This document shows, piece after piece, positions 1 through 9,586 of a stretch of DNA of 64,000 nucleotides. A program made the position numbers and the translations under genes. The DNA comes from G020354785 sp964461435 (GTDB lineage: Bacteria; Bacteroidota; Bacteroidia; Bacteroidales; UBA10428). Where the stretch lies: NCBI GenBank assembly GCA_964461435.1, contig CAYWUI010000015.1, forward strand, positions 1-64,000, given 5' to 3'. The notes below the pieces were generated by a model, which did no database searches, was not told the DNA's origin, and saw nothing but the letters and a program-made list of their open reading frames with translations. Positions within the stretch are counted from its first letter, which is position 1; each line of letters opens with the position of its first letter.

Positions 1-1
1 C

Positions 2-88
2 ATTATTAATAAACATATTCTTGAAGATAATTTTTGGATTTATAAAATATTTTATGAACTTTATTTAAATAAAGAATTATATTTATAG
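2..88 (+). CDS. C-terminal end of an upstream CDS (partial)
   Basis: An open frame enters from the left edge and runs 28 codons to a TAG at 86-88. The visible tail is aromatic and lysine-rich, ending in NKELYL. It stops 4 bp before the GTG of the next gene, the tight spacing seen throughout this operon, so it is most likely the end of another polysaccharide-locus gene. The piece is too short to assign a family. Confidence 0.5.
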   Translation: MINKHILEDNFWIYKIFYELYLNKELYL

Positions 89-92
89 TATA

Positions 93-1199
93 GTGAGATT
101 TATAATTAATACAAATACAAACTGGAATGATCCTCCAAGGGCCAGACATCAAATTGCATATGCTCTTTCAAAAAAGGATTCCGTAGAATTCATATCAGCA
201 AATAAATTCGGATTTCCTAAAATAAGAAAAACAGAAGTATATAACAATCTGATACTTCTGCAACCTTACTTTCCAATTGATTACAGATTAAGATACCGGT
301 TACCATTAATCAATGAATTTTATCAAAACTGGCTGTTCAGAAAAATAATATCATTAGTAATTGAAGATATTGACAATTATAAAGTAATAAATACTGATTT
401 TACTGCTGTTAAAATTTTTAAATATTTTAAGAATATTGCATATTATTGTAATGATGATTTCACTGGTATCAGCGAACTTATCAATCCGATATCGCTTATA
501 GTAAGATTTCACAGGAAATGGGAAAATGAAATAGTCAGAAATTCTTTATTTTGTGTCTCCACTTCAGATTTTTTAACAAAAAAAATAAAAGAAAAAAATA
601 ATAATGTATATGAGATACATCTTGGAGCACCAAATATTAAGGATTTCGGAGTTGAAGCCAATTTAAGCATTAATAAAAATGAATTCATTAATGCAGGGCT
701 GGTTGGATTTATAAATTGCCACTATACTTCAACAAAAATTATAAATAACTTATTGGAACATCCTGAGATATATATTACACTTATAGGTCCTGTCAGCAAA
801 AAATTCCTAAAAAGAATTAATAGAAAAGATAAAATTATATTGAAAGGAATATTAACAGGGAAAGAGCTTTACAAAGAAATTAATAATTTTGATGTCGCCA
901 TTATTCCATACGATTTAGAGAGATTTAAAATAAATAAAGGCATTACCCCTAACAAACTCTGGCAATATCTTGCGTTAGGTAAACCGGTTGTAGTAACTGA
1001 TTTTCACAATATAAAAAGCTGGAAATTCCCTGATGATTGTGTTTATAAAGTTTCAGAAGGGAAATTCGTGGAATTCGTATTTAAAGCTTATGAAAGAAAT
1101 ACAACAGATCTGATAAAAAAGAGAATTTCTATTGCTGCCAATAACACGTGGGATAAAAGAGTTGAAGATATAATTAGAATATTTAATAAATATGTTTAA
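93..1199 (+). CDS. Glycosyltransferase, GT-B fold (GT4-like)
   Basis: A 368-residue cytoplasmic protein with no signal peptide. It probably transfers a sugar from a nucleotide donor to the lipid-linked polysaccharide repeat. The C-terminal half carries GT-B hallmarks: a GLVGFIN strand-loop near residue 205, an ITLIGP strand near 228, and near residue 285 the donor-site segment PNKLWQYLALGKPVVVTDF, the counterpart of the usual P-x-K-x-x-E-Y-x-A-x-G-x-P motif with Gln in place of Glu. It starts at a GTG 4 bp after the preceding stop; no later Met keeps the N-terminal beta-strand. It resembles teichuronic-acid-type transferases such as TuaH. The donor and acceptor cannot be read from sequence. 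First complete gene of the exopolysaccharide operon. Confidence 0.8.
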   Translation: MRFIINTNTNWNDPPRARHQIAYALSKKDSVEFISANKFGFPKIRKTEVYNNLILLQPYFPIDYRLRYRLPLINEFYQNWLFRKIISLVIEDIDNYKVINTDFTAVKIFKYFKNIAYYCNDDFTGISELINPISLIVRFHRKWENEIVRNSLFCVSTSDFLTKKIKEKNNNVYEIHLGAPNIKDFGVEANLSINKNEFINAGLVGFINCHYTSTKIINNLLEHPEIYITLIGPVSKKFLKRINRKDKIILKGILTGKELYKEINNFDVAIIPYDLERFKINKGITPNKLWQYLALGKPVVVTDFHNIKSWKFPDDCVYKVSEGKFVEFVFKAYERNTTDLIKKRISIAANNTWDKRVEDIIRIFNKYV

Positions 1200-1266
1200 T
1201 AATTTTCTGCAATATTTTTTTTCTACTTGCTGCATCATAAAATATTAACTTCTTTTTCATTCTTAA

Positions 1267-2025
1267 ATGAAGATTATAATAAATGCGGATGATTTCGGGC
1301 TTTCCAACAACATAAATGAAAGCACTATATTTTGTTATAAAAACGGCTGTATAACCAGCGCAACATTACTGGCCTATGGGGAAGCATTTGATAATGCTGT
1401 AAAAATGGCTAAAGAAAATCCCGGTCTGGGTATCGGGGCTCACTTAACTCTGGACGGGCCGTTCTATATTCCTTATTTTCAATCAACTGTAACTGATCCT
1501 GAAAACAAGTCTTTTTTCCCAAAGGAAATAATTTTAAAAAAAATAAAAAATCATAAAATCAAACATAACGACCTTGTAAGAATTTATTCTATGCAAATCG
1601 AGAAGATTCTTGACAATAATATTAATATTTCGCATATTGACCATCATCATCATTTTCATTTATATTTTCCGGTATTAAATGCATTAATTGATGTAGCAAA
1701 AAAATATAAGCTTAAATATATCAGGTCTCAAAATATATTGTTACATATAAATAAGTCTATTACAAATAAGATTTACAGGTATATTCATCAATTCTATTTA
1801 AAACGAAAACTTAATACTACAGATGGATATTTTGAAATTGCTCCTGATAATCTTGAAATTGTTATAAAAAGACTTGCCAATTTACTAAAAATGAAAAAAT
1901 ATATAGTCGAAATTGAATCACATCCCAAAGATTTAAATGATCTGGATTCACGATTTTTACTGGACAAGAGGGTAAATGAATTACTTAAACAGCATTATTT
2001 GATAAATTATAATAACCTTACATAA
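1267..2025 (+). CDS. ChbG/HpnK (YdjC-like) carbohydrate deacetylase
   Basis: A 252-residue metal-dependent deacetylase of the YdjC/ChbG/HpnK family, which removes N-acetyl groups from sugars. The family signature NADDFG is at residues 6-11 and supplies the metal-binding and catalytic aspartates. GAHLTLDG follows near residue 57, and a HIDHHHHFH run near residue 122 supplies the metal-binding histidines. Length is typical for the family. It lies 67 bp after the glycosyltransferase on the same strand. In this setting it probably deacetylates an amino sugar of the exopolysaccharide repeat or its lipid-linked precursor, as HpnK does in hopanoid synthesis. The substrate is inference. Confidence 0.88.
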   Translation: MKIIINADDFGLSNNINESTIFCYKNGCITSATLLAYGEAFDNAVKMAKENPGLGIGAHLTLDGPFYIPYFQSTVTDPENKSFFPKEIILKKIKNHKIKHNDLVRIYSMQIEKILDNNINISHIDHHHHFHLYFPVLNALIDVAKKYKLKYIRSQNILLHINKSITNKIYRYIHQFYLKRKLNTTDGYFEIAPDNLEIVIKRLANLLKMKKYIVEIESHPKDLNDLDSRFLLDKRVNELLKQHYLINYNNLT

Positions 2026-2108
2026 ACTAAGTATTAACTTTATATCATAAATAAACATAATTTCTAATATATTAATAAATTAAAATAATTATAGAAACAT
2101 AAAAAAAG

Positions 2109-4256
2109 ATGAAACAATTTATACAGGATTTTAAGACAGGAAAATTACAAGTTTATGAAGTCCCGAAACCTCAGCTATCAAAAGGAATGGTACTGATTGA
2201 AAATAAGTTCTCACTGATTAGTGCCGGTACAGAAAGAACAACAGTAAGTACTGGCCAGGCATCACTTCTTGGCAAAGCTAAAAAACGACCAGACCTTGTA
2301 CAGCAGGTTTTAAGTAATGTGAAAAAGGAGGGACTAAAGGCAACAATAGAAAAAGTGAGAACAAGATTAAGTTCATTAAAGTCATTGGGATATAGTTCAG
2401 CCGGAGCAGTTCTTGCTTCAATGGATGCCCATAATAAGTTTAAACCCGGTGACAGAGTAGCTTGTGGAGGATTAAATTATGCAACTCATGCTGAAATTGT
2501 AACAGTACCTCATAACCTCGTCGCCAAAATACCGGATAATGTATCTTATGAAGATGCCGCATATACTACTCTCGGAGCAATTGCACTTCAGGGGGTCAGG
2601 CAGGCAGATCCTAAAATTGGTGAAAATATTTGCGTTATAGGCCTGGGCCTTCTCGGACAGATAACCTGTCAGATTCTTAAAGCTAATGGTTGCAATGTTT
2701 TTGGTATAGATATTTCAAAGAATATGGTTCATCTTGCCAATCAATTAAATGCTGCAAAAGCCCTTGCCAGAGATGATAGTGGCCTAACATCGGCCGTTGA
2801 AGCATTTACAAATGGATATGGATTTGATAAAGTTATATTAACAGTAGCCACAAAATCAAGTGAACCGATTGATTTTGCCGGTGAGATACTACGCCATAAA
2901 GGAACTGTTGTTGTTGTGGGAGGTGTTAAAATGGATATTCCAAGAAATCCCAATTACTATCCTAAGGAACTTGAATTGAAATTATCCTGTTCCTATGGTC
3001 CGGGAAGATATGATCCAAGCTACGAAGAGGAAGGTGTTGATTACCCTTATGGTTATGTAAGATGGACTGAACAGAGAAATATGGAAGCATTTCTTAACTT
3101 GTTGTCCCAAAGAGTAATAGATCTGAAACCCCTGACAACTCATATATATGATATTGATGAGGCTGAAAAAGGATATGACTTAATTCTCGGCAAGATAGAT
3201 GAACCATATATAGGAATCTTACTTAGGTATCCCGGTAAGGGAAAAGACAATAAAACACTTGTTAAAGTCAATGATAAACCGGCTGAGAATATAAATATTG
3301 GATTTATTGGCGCAGGCAACTTTGCACAAAGTTATTTAATACCAACTGCAAAGAAACTTGGTACACTGGATACAATAGTTAACAGGACAGGTATAAGTTC
3401 CAGAAGTGTAGCAGAAAAATTCGGATTCAATAATTCGTCTACTTCTGCAGATGATATTTTAAAAAATAATAAAATTAATACCCTGTTTATTGCAACTAAT
3501 CACGATACACATGCTGAATATGTAGTAAAAGGACTTAAAGCCGGCAAAAATGTGTTTGTGGAAAAACCTTTGGCTATAAATTATGAAGAAGTTGAAGAAA
3601 TTGTAAAAACTTACAATAAATGCAAAAATCCAAAGTTAATGGTGGGTTTTAACAGACGCTTTGCGCCTGTATCAGTAAAATGCAACGAAATATTTAAAAA
3701 CTCCGGTGAACCAATAATTATGAACTTTCGCGTAAATACCGGCAGTTCCAAAAAAGTATACAGAACACAGAATGATCCCGGATTGGGCAGAGTAGTTGGG
3801 GAAATATGCCATTTCATAGATCTGATGCAATATCTTGCCGGAAGTAATCCGGTTAAAGTATTTGCAGAGTGTATCGACATGGATCATGCACAAATCAGGA
3901 ATGACGACAATATATGTATCGGCGTAAAGTTTCAAAACGGATCGATTGGTAATCTAACATATGTTGCCAATGGAGATAGCGGGATGCCTAAGGAATATTT
4001 TGAAATCTTTGGTGGGCGGACTTCATTTGTAATTGATAACTTTAAACAGGGAGTGTTATACCATAAAAATAAGATCAGGAAGATTAAAAACTCCGGGAAA
4101 GGCCATAAACAGGAAATCGAATGTTTTATCAAATCAATAGCTGAGGGCAGCAGTTCACCAATATCATTTGAATCTATACTTTATACAACAATAACCACAT
4201 TTAAAATACTCGATAGCCTCGGGACAGGATTGCCCCAGAAAATTGAATTGTTATGA
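2109..4256 (+). CDS. Bi-domain oxidoreductase: zinc-type alcohol dehydrogenase fused to Gfo/Idh/MocA dehydrogenase
   Basis: A 715-residue fusion of two NAD(P)-dependent sugar dehydrogenases. Residues 1-375 form a medium-chain dehydrogenase with GDRVACGG near 118 and a Rossmann glycine motif (VIGLGLLGQ) near 175. Residues 395-715 form a Gfo/Idh/MocA enzyme with the nucleotide motif GFIGAGNFAQ near 398 and the family EKPLA motif near 484. The fusion recurs in bacterial polysaccharide clusters, often with the DUF354, AAC(3) and second Gfo/Idh genes found here. It probably oxidises and reduces a sugar nucleotide or sugar ring during synthesis of an unusual residue, but the reaction is not established from sequence. 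It is followed after 17 bp by the acetyltransferase gene. Confidence 0.88.
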   Translation: MKQFIQDFKTGKLQVYEVPKPQLSKGMVLIENKFSLISAGTERTTVSTGQASLLGKAKKRPDLVQQVLSNVKKEGLKATIEKVRTRLSSLKSLGYSSAGAVLASMDAHNKFKPGDRVACGGLNYATHAEIVTVPHNLVAKIPDNVSYEDAAYTTLGAIALQGVRQADPKIGENICVIGLGLLGQITCQILKANGCNVFGIDISKNMVHLANQLNAAKALARDDSGLTSAVEAFTNGYGFDKVILTVATKSSEPIDFAGEILRHKGTVVVVGGVKMDIPRNPNYYPKELELKLSCSYGPGRYDPSYEEEGVDYPYGYVRWTEQRNMEAFLNLLSQRVIDLKPLTTHIYDIDEAEKGYDLILGKIDEPYIGILLRYPGKGKDNKTLVKVNDKPAENINIGFIGAGNFAQSYLIPTAKKLGTLDTIVNRTGISSRSVAEKFGFNNSSTSADDILKNNKINTLFIATNHDTHAEYVVKGLKAGKNVFVEKPLAINYEEVEEIVKTYNKCKNPKLMVGFNRRFAPVSVKCNEIFKNSGEPIIMNFRVNTGSSKKVYRTQNDPGLGRVVGEICHFIDLMQYLAGSNPVKVFAECIDMDHAQIRNDDNICIGVKFQNGSIGNLTYVANGDSGMPKEYFEIFGGRTSFVIDNFKQGVLYHKNKIRKIKNSGKGHKQEIECFIKSIAEGSSSPISFESILYTTITTFKILDSLGTGLPQKIELL

Positions 4257-4273
4257 ACGCCCATTAATGACAA

Positions 4274-5170
4274 ATGTTAGACTACTTAATATCAATAATA
4301 AAATATCTTACCCCTGAAAAACTTAAAAGGAGCATTAGAAAGTATAAACGCTCTTTTAAGAGGATCTCCTTGAAAAAAAACAGGGAATCTTTAAACAGGT
4401 TGGCTATTAAAGACTTTAAGGATATTATTGAAAACAAGCTGAAAATAAAAAAAGGTGATACAATTATTGTACACTCCAGTTTTGGCAACCTTTATGCCGA
4501 TTTCTCACCTGAAGAGGCCATTAAGTGTTTAATGTCTGTGGTTACTGAAAGTGGAAATATTATTATGCCCTTTTATCCGACCGGACATGCATATCACTGG
4601 TTAAAGAATAACAACGTATTTGACGTATTTTCCAGCAAATCCAAAATGGGCATATTAACTCAGACTTTTTCCGAATTCAGGGATGTAAAAATAAGTACGC
4701 ATCCGGTAAAAGCTGTTGTGGCCTGGGGGAAAGACAGGGATTTTCTTATTTCCGAACATCATAAATCATTATATCCTTATGATGATAAAAGTCCGTATTA
4801 TAAAACTCTGTTTTTAAATAACAGTAAAACCGTAGGATTAGGTATAGAAATAAATTCATTTTTTCATTCATGCGAAGATATTTTCTGGAAAGATAAGGGT
4901 AAGATATATTCAAAAAGAACATTTGATGGAAAATTCAGGACTTATGAAGGAAAGACGGTAGTAGTTAAAACATACGTACATGTTCCTAAAAAAATACAGA
5001 ACCTTATCTCAAATTGTGAATTTCTTAAAAGAACAAAATGCCCAACATATTTAAGATTTGAAAATGATAAATGCGTTTTTTATAGTGCTAATAATCAAAC
5101 TGTTGTAGAACACTCAAAAAAACAATTCGAAAATAATATTGACAGGATACTGTTATCAAAAAATATTTAG
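4274..5170 (+). CDS. AAC(3)-family N-acetyltransferase
   Basis: A 298-residue member of the aminoglycoside 3-N-acetyltransferase fold family, which uses acetyl-CoA to acetylate amino groups. Family features are GDTIIVHSSFGNL near residue 60, GNIIMPFYPTG near 95, STHPVKAVVAWG near 141, YPYDDKSPYYK near 167 and GLGIEINSFFHSCED near 189. The first 50 residues are strongly basic (repeated Lys/Arg), unlike a signal peptide. Members inside polysaccharide loci are expected to acetylate an amino sugar and not an antibiotic, so this should not be read as a resistance gene. It follows the bi-domain oxidoreductase by 17 bp and precedes the next gene by 2 bp. Confidence 0.82.
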   Translation: MLDYLISIIKYLTPEKLKRSIRKYKRSFKRISLKKNRESLNRLAIKDFKDIIENKLKIKKGDTIIVHSSFGNLYADFSPEEAIKCLMSVVTESGNIIMPFYPTGHAYHWLKNNNVFDVFSSKSKMGILTQTFSEFRDVKISTHPVKAVVAWGKDRDFLISEHHKSLYPYDDKSPYYKTLFLNNSKTVGLGIEINSFFHSCEDIFWKDKGKIYSKRTFDGKFRTYEGKTVVVKTYVHVPKKIQNLISNCEFLKRTKCPTYLRFENDKCVFYSANNQTVVEHSKKQFENNIDRILLSKNI

Positions 5171-5172
5171 AT

Positions 5173-6246
5173 ATGCATTTGCTGTTAACTTTTGATTACG
5201 AATTATATGGCGATGGCTCAGGAAATGTGTTCCAGTCGATAATTGAACCAACAAATGATTTTCTATCAATTTGCAATAAATATGATATTAAAACAACAAT
5301 TTTCTTTGAGGTTGCCGAATACTGGAAGCTTAAGAAGGAATTTGAAAAGGGCAATAAAATGGGTTATGACACTAACCCGGCAATGGCAATGGAAAAACAG
5401 CTCAAAAAAGCAATTTCCGAAGGTCATGACATACAATTACATATACATCCGCAATGGTTAACGGCAAAATATGAGAATAACAGGTGGATTATTGATGAGA
5501 GAAGATGGAGATTAGCTGAGGTTCCGATGATTAACGACAGGGCCCCTAATGTGAATCTGGAAAATCTTATATTAAGAGGAAAAAGCACGATTGAGAATAT
5601 TCTCAGGCCGGCGGATAATAATTATTCCTGCAATGTTCTTCGTGCCGGCGGATTTAATATTTATCCTTCTCAGAATGTAGTTAAAGTTATGAAAAAACTG
5701 GGTTTTATTGCAGATTCATCTGTTTTTCCGGGAGGATATGCCGATAGCCGGACATCATTTTTTGATTATAAGAATATTGATAATAAGGATCCCTTCTGGT
5801 ACAGTGACCATAGAGTAAGGGAAAAGTCCCCCCCAGGAAAATCAAAAATAATTGAGTTTCCTGTTTTTGCGGATTATATAAAACGATATAAGAAATATGA
5901 TCTCACCAGAATTAAGATAGCCTTAAAAAACAAAAATGCCAACATTGATAAAATAAAAAACAAAATATCATCAAAATCATTTTTCGGCAAGGTGAAATAT
6001 TTATTTCAAACTGAAGCATTAACATGGGATTTCTGCTTATTTTCATTTAAAAAAATGAAATCTTTTCTAAAAGCGGCTAAAAAAATTCAATCAATGGCAA
6101 ATAACGACTTTCATCCTTTTGTATTAATCGGACATTCTAAAGAATTTGTATATCCCGGGCAATTTGAAAAATTTATTAGACATACAATAAACGATGTTGA
6201 ATATCTCACAATGAACCAGGCTATAGAAAAAATCAAATCATTATAA
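5173..6246 (+). CDS. NodB-like polysaccharide deacetylase family protein
   Basis: A 357-residue protein with a divergent NodB-homology domain. LLLTFDYELYGDGSG at residues 3-17 holds the catalytic/metal aspartate region in the position of the usual TFDDG. IKTTIFFEVAEYW follows near 40, and GHDIQLHIHPQW near 90 supplies metal-ligand histidines. LRAGGFNIYPSQ near 160 corresponds to the conserved R-x-P region. A late segment PFVLIGHSKEF near 318 matches motif 5. There is no signal peptide, so it probably acts in the cytoplasm on a lipid-linked sugar. It starts 2 bp after the preceding stop and ends directly before the next GTG, so the genes are translationally linked. The exact sugar is unknown. 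Confidence 0.78.
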   Translation: MHLLLTFDYELYGDGSGNVFQSIIEPTNDFLSICNKYDIKTTIFFEVAEYWKLKKEFEKGNKMGYDTNPAMAMEKQLKKAISEGHDIQLHIHPQWLTAKYENNRWIIDERRWRLAEVPMINDRAPNVNLENLILRGKSTIENILRPADNNYSCNVLRAGGFNIYPSQNVVKVMKKLGFIADSSVFPGGYADSRTSFFDYKNIDNKDPFWYSDHRVREKSPPGKSKIIEFPVFADYIKRYKKYDLTRIKIALKNKNANIDKIKNKISSKSFFGKVKYLFQTEALTWDFCLFSFKKMKSFLKAAKKIQSMANNDFHPFVLIGHSKEFVYPGQFEKFIRHTINDVEYLTMNQAIEKIKSL

Positions 6247-7428
6247 GTGTATTTTATGGGCTTTGTCGAATTAGTTGAAAGCAGTATTAAAAAACTTGAA
6301 AGTTACTGTTTATCTGAGGATTACAAGGGTTGGGATCCATATGATGGGCTGAACAGCAGACTTTTTAAAGGAATTCCTGTTTTGAAAAACAATAAGCTGG
6401 CTCAGCTTGCATGGATACAATTCTTTAAACGCAGTCCGGTTAACTTCCGAAGACTAGCCCTTATTGAAAAAGATTATAATCCAAAAGGATTGGCACTGTT
6501 TCTGGCAGGTTATTGCAACTTATACAAAACAAAACAAAGAGATGAGTATTTAGAAAAAATTAATTATCTGGTTAAAAGAATTATATCTTTAAAAACTGAG
6601 GGTTATTCCGGTGCCTGCTGGGGTTATAATTTTGACTGGCAATCAAGGGCTTTTTATCAGCCAAAATATTTTCCTACAATAGTAGCTTCTGCCTATGTCG
6701 GATACTCTTTGCTGGATGCATATGATATAACCAAAAATGCCGATATACTGCAAATGGCTTTATCAATTGCTGATTTTATTTTAAATGATTTAAATAAAAC
6801 ATATGATAAAGATGGTAACTATGTATTTTCTTACTCCCCATTAGACAAGACTGAAGTATTTAATGCCTCTCTGTTGGGTTCAAGGTTGATTTCCCGTTTA
6901 TTTTATTATTCAAAAAATGAAAATCTGATTAAAGCAGCTAAAAAATCTGTGGAATTCTGCTGTAAATATCAAAAAAATGATGGTTCGTGGACTTACAGCA
7001 CTTTACCTTTTCATCAATGGATTGATAGCTTTCATACAGGATATAATATTGAATGCATCCATGAGTATCAAAAATATTCTGATGACGGTTCTTTCAAGAG
7101 CCATCTTGAAAAAGGATTAAAGTATTATCTTGATACTTTTTTCACCGATGAAGGTAAACCAAAATATTATAATAATTCATTGTATCCGATAGACGTACAT
7201 GCTCCTGCACAACTAATAATTACTTTAAGCAGACTGGGAATTCTGCAAAAAAATATTGATCTTTCCAATAAAGTATTAAAATGGACAATTGAGAATATGC
7301 AGGCTTTAAAAGGTTATTTTTACTATCAGATTAAGAAAAGATATAAAATAAAGATTCCTTACATGAGATGGTCTCAGGCATGGATGTTTTATGCACTTAC
7401 TGAGTATCTTGCAAATATTAATAAATAA
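6247..7428 (+). CDS. Putative alpha/alpha-toroid (six-hairpin glycosidase-like) polysaccharide-locus protein
   Basis: A 393-residue protein with repeated helix pairs rich in aromatic and Gly/Pro turns: WDPYDGLNSR near 25, GACWGYNFDWQSRAF near 120, DGNYVFSYSPLD near 195, QKNDGSWTYSTLPFHQWIDSFH near 246, and MRWSQAWMFYALTEYL at the C-terminus. This is the pattern of (alpha/alpha)-barrel glycosidases, lyases and epimerases. No signal peptide is present, so a role on intracellular precursor is more likely than degradation. The GTG start at 6247 follows the previous TAA with no gap; an ATG three codons later is an alternative. I do not recognise a characterised family, and an epimerase-like or hydrolase role is a guess. 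Confidence 0.6.
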   Translation: MYFMGFVELVESSIKKLESYCLSEDYKGWDPYDGLNSRLFKGIPVLKNNKLAQLAWIQFFKRSPVNFRRLALIEKDYNPKGLALFLAGYCNLYKTKQRDEYLEKINYLVKRIISLKTEGYSGACWGYNFDWQSRAFYQPKYFPTIVASAYVGYSLLDAYDITKNADILQMALSIADFILNDLNKTYDKDGNYVFSYSPLDKTEVFNASLLGSRLISRLFYYSKNENLIKAAKKSVEFCCKYQKNDGSWTYSTLPFHQWIDSFHTGYNIECIHEYQKYSDDGSFKSHLEKGLKYYLDTFFTDEGKPKYYNNSLYPIDVHAPAQLIITLSRLGILQKNIDLSNKVLKWTIENMQALKGYFYYQIKKRYKIKIPYMRWSQAWMFYALTEYLANINK

Positions 7429-7543
7429 TTTAAATTACATAATTGATAAATTAGTCAAGAAAATTATACTGTACAACAAAAATTTTTGAAAGGTTGAAAA
7501 GTAGTATTTAACTTTATGTCCTTTAAATAATAACCTGTATATA

Positions 7544-8554
7544 ATGAAAATATGGTTTGATTTGTCAAACTCTCCTCATATAAATCTTTTTGCAGAGCTG
7601 ATAAGAGATTTGAAAAAAGAGAATGAAGTTATTATAACCTGCAGGCCACTGGCAAACACCATTGAACTTCTTGAGTTGCACAGCTTTGATTTTGAAGTTG
7701 TAGGCAAACATTATGGGGGAAAATTGTTTTATAAGATTTTCGGTTATCCAATCAGAGTATTGCAACTTAGAAAATTCTTAAAAAAACATAACCCGGATAT
7801 AGCAGTATCACAAAGTTCATTTCATAGCCCTTTAACGGCATGGTTATTGGGAGTGCCATCTATCTATATGAATGATAATGAATATGCAGCAGGAAATATT
7901 CCTTCATTTATATTTGCTACACAAATCCTTATACCTGAATTTCTGGATATAAAAAAAGTGAGAAAGCAATTTGCCAGGAAATCAAAGATTATGCAATATC
8001 CTGGTGTTAAGGAAGGCATTTATTTGTGGAATGCCGATATCAAGAGAAAAAAATCAAAAGACAAAAAAATATATGTGAGGCCTGAACCATGGATTGCACA
8101 ATATTATAAAGGAGCCCTTAATTTTATGGATGATATGCTAAAATATTTAAAAACCAGGGCAAATGTAATTGTTCTACCCAGGGGAAAAGACCAGGCAATA
8201 CATTATAAAAAACCGGAATTTTCAGGTATTAAAGTGCTTGACAAACCTTTAACTCTTAAAGAAATAGCATCAGATTGCAGTTTATTTATAGGTGCCGGTG
8301 GTACAATGACAAGGGAAATGGCTGTTTTAGGAATACCCACAATATCTGTATATCAGGATGAACTCCTTGATGTGGATAAATATCTTATTGAAATAGGAAT
8401 GATGATTCACAAGCCAGATTTGACCGGTGAATTTGCATTTGAATATCTTGAATCTACTGCTGAAAAATCACCCAATAATGAATTGCTCGTTAAAGGTAAA
8501 GAAACCTATAATCTTATAAAATCATATATTAGTAAATTAACCAAAAAGAATTAA
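7544..8554 (+). CDS. DUF354 family GT-B-like protein
   Basis: A 336-residue protein matching the DUF354 family, a relative of UDP-GlcNAc 2-epimerase and GT-B glycosyltransferases. The N-terminus MKIWFDLSNSPHINLF is diagnostic. Other features are SQSSFHSPLTAWLLGVPSIYMNDNE near residue 88 and FIGAGGTMTREMAVLGIPTISVYQ near 248, which corresponds to the GT-B donor site. It lacks a signal peptide and membrane segments. It is separated from the previous gene by 115 bp and followed by the Gfo/Idh gene after 11 bp. In such clusters it is thought to act as a glycosyltransferase or epimerase on the repeat unit; activity is not established. Confidence 0.8.
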   Translation: MKIWFDLSNSPHINLFAELIRDLKKENEVIITCRPLANTIELLELHSFDFEVVGKHYGGKLFYKIFGYPIRVLQLRKFLKKHNPDIAVSQSSFHSPLTAWLLGVPSIYMNDNEYAAGNIPSFIFATQILIPEFLDIKKVRKQFARKSKIMQYPGVKEGIYLWNADIKRKKSKDKKIYVRPEPWIAQYYKGALNFMDDMLKYLKTRANVIVLPRGKDQAIHYKKPEFSGIKVLDKPLTLKEIASDCSLFIGAGGTMTREMAVLGIPTISVYQDELLDVDKYLIEIGMMIHKPDLTGEFAFEYLESTAEKSPNNELLVKGKETYNLIKSYISKLTKKN

Positions 8555-8565
8555 ATTAAGTATCT

Positions 8566-9582
8566 ATGATTCGTACCGGAATAATCGGACTTGGTAAAAT
8601 GGGGCTGTCGCACTGTTCAATACTGGGAGCTCATCCCGAAGTTGATTTGGTTGCTGCCTGTGATACTTCAGGTCTTATTTTAGAAGCAATGAGCAAATAT
8701 TCGCCTATAAAAGTCTATACCGACTACAAAAAAATGATAGGTGAAAATGAGCTCAATTGCGTATTTGTTGCCACGCCCACCAAATATCATGCTGAAATGG
8801 TAATTTACAGTCTTGAAAACAATCTGCATGTTTTCTGTGAAAAACCTTTTAGTCTGCATATTAATGATGGGGAAAAAATGGTGAGGCTTGCCAAAGAAAA
8901 AAAACGCATAACCCAGGTAGGTTATCATAACAGGTTTTTAGGAACTTTTAATGAAATTAAAAGACTAATAGAATTCCAGGTTCTCGGAGATATCTATCAT
9001 TTTTTGGGAGAGGCGTATGGTCCTGTGGTCTTAAAGAAAAAAGGAGGGACATGGCGTTCTGAGACTTCCGAAGGAGGAGGGTGCTTATTTGACTATGCCT
9101 CGCATGTGATTAACCTTATTAATTATATTTTGGGTAATATTACGAATGCAGAAGGTACCTTATTAAAAAAAATATATTCAAAAAGTGTTGAAGATGCGGT
9201 TTATTCAACCTTATTCCTTAAAAACGGACTGAGTGGTATTTTATCTGTTAACTGGAGTGACGAAACATATAGAAAAATGTCAACGCAAATAACTGTCATG
9301 GGAACCGAAGGTAAAATTATTTCAGATGCACAGGAATTAAGAATCTATCTGAAAAAGGAGAATAAAAAACTTAAACTTGAGAAGGGATGGACAATAAAGT
9401 ATGTTACTGATTTAACCGCTCCGGTTAATTTCTATTTAAGAGGGGAGGAATATTCCGCACAGATAGACTATTTTATAAATTGCATTAAGGAAAATGAATT
9501 AAACAACAGAAGTTCATTTGAATCAGCGCTGCAAACCGATTATGTAATTGAACTTTTAAAGAAAGATGCTGAAAGGAGGTAA
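8566..9582 (+). CDS. Gfo/Idh/MocA family sugar dehydrogenase
   Basis: A 338-residue NAD(P)-dependent oxidoreductase. The Rossmann motif GIIGLGKMGLSH is at residues 5-16, the acidic adenine-ribose end AACDTS is near 31, and the conserved CEKPFS motif is near 91. GTWRSETSEGGGCLFDYASH near 163 matches the substrate-side helix with the catalytic Asp/His region typical of the family. Related enzymes such as WlbA/WbpB oxidise UDP-N-acetylhexosaminuronate at C3. With WecB and WecC encoded 1-3 kb downstream, such a role on a UDP-uronic acid is reasonable but unproven. Its 3' end overlaps a spurious upstream Met of the next gene; the real next start lies 4 bp beyond its stop. Confidence 0.87.
   Translation: MIRTGIIGLGKMGLSHCSILGAHPEVDLVAACDTSGLILEAMSKYSPIKVYTDYKKMIGENELNCVFVATPTKYHAEMVIYSLENNLHVFCEKPFSLHINDGEKMVRLAKEKKRITQVGYHNRFLGTFNEIKRLIEFQVLGDIYHFLGEAYGPVVLKKKGGTWRSETSEGGGCLFDYASHVINLINYILGNITNAEGTLLKKIYSKSVEDAVYSTLFLKNGLSGILSVNWSDETYRKMSTQITVMGTEGKIISDAQELRIYLKKENKKLKLEKGWTIKYVTDLTAPVNFYLRGEEYSAQIDYFINCIKENELNNRSSFESALQTDYVIELLKKDAERR
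9573..9580 (+). promoter_or_regulatory. Strong Shine-Dalgarno that fixes the start at 9587
   Basis: AAGGAGGT lies inside the last codons of the Gfo/Idh gene and 6 bp before ATG 9587. Bacteroidetes genes rarely carry such a site, so it is a strong indicator that translation starts at 9587 and not at 9566, and it may couple the two genes. Confidence 0.7.
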
Positions 9583-9586
9583 TATT

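Noticed and set aside
4274..5170. Aminoglycoside-resistance gene call for the AAC(3)-type enzyme
   Set aside because: It is embedded in a polysaccharide operon with 17-bp and 2-bp gaps, so a sugar acetyltransferase role is far more likely.
9566..9586. Upstream ATG extending the aldo/keto-like gene into the preceding gene
   Set aside because: A strong Shine-Dalgarno at 9573-9580 precisely serves the ATG at 9587, and the added residues (MLKGGNI) overlap the Gfo/Idh stop.
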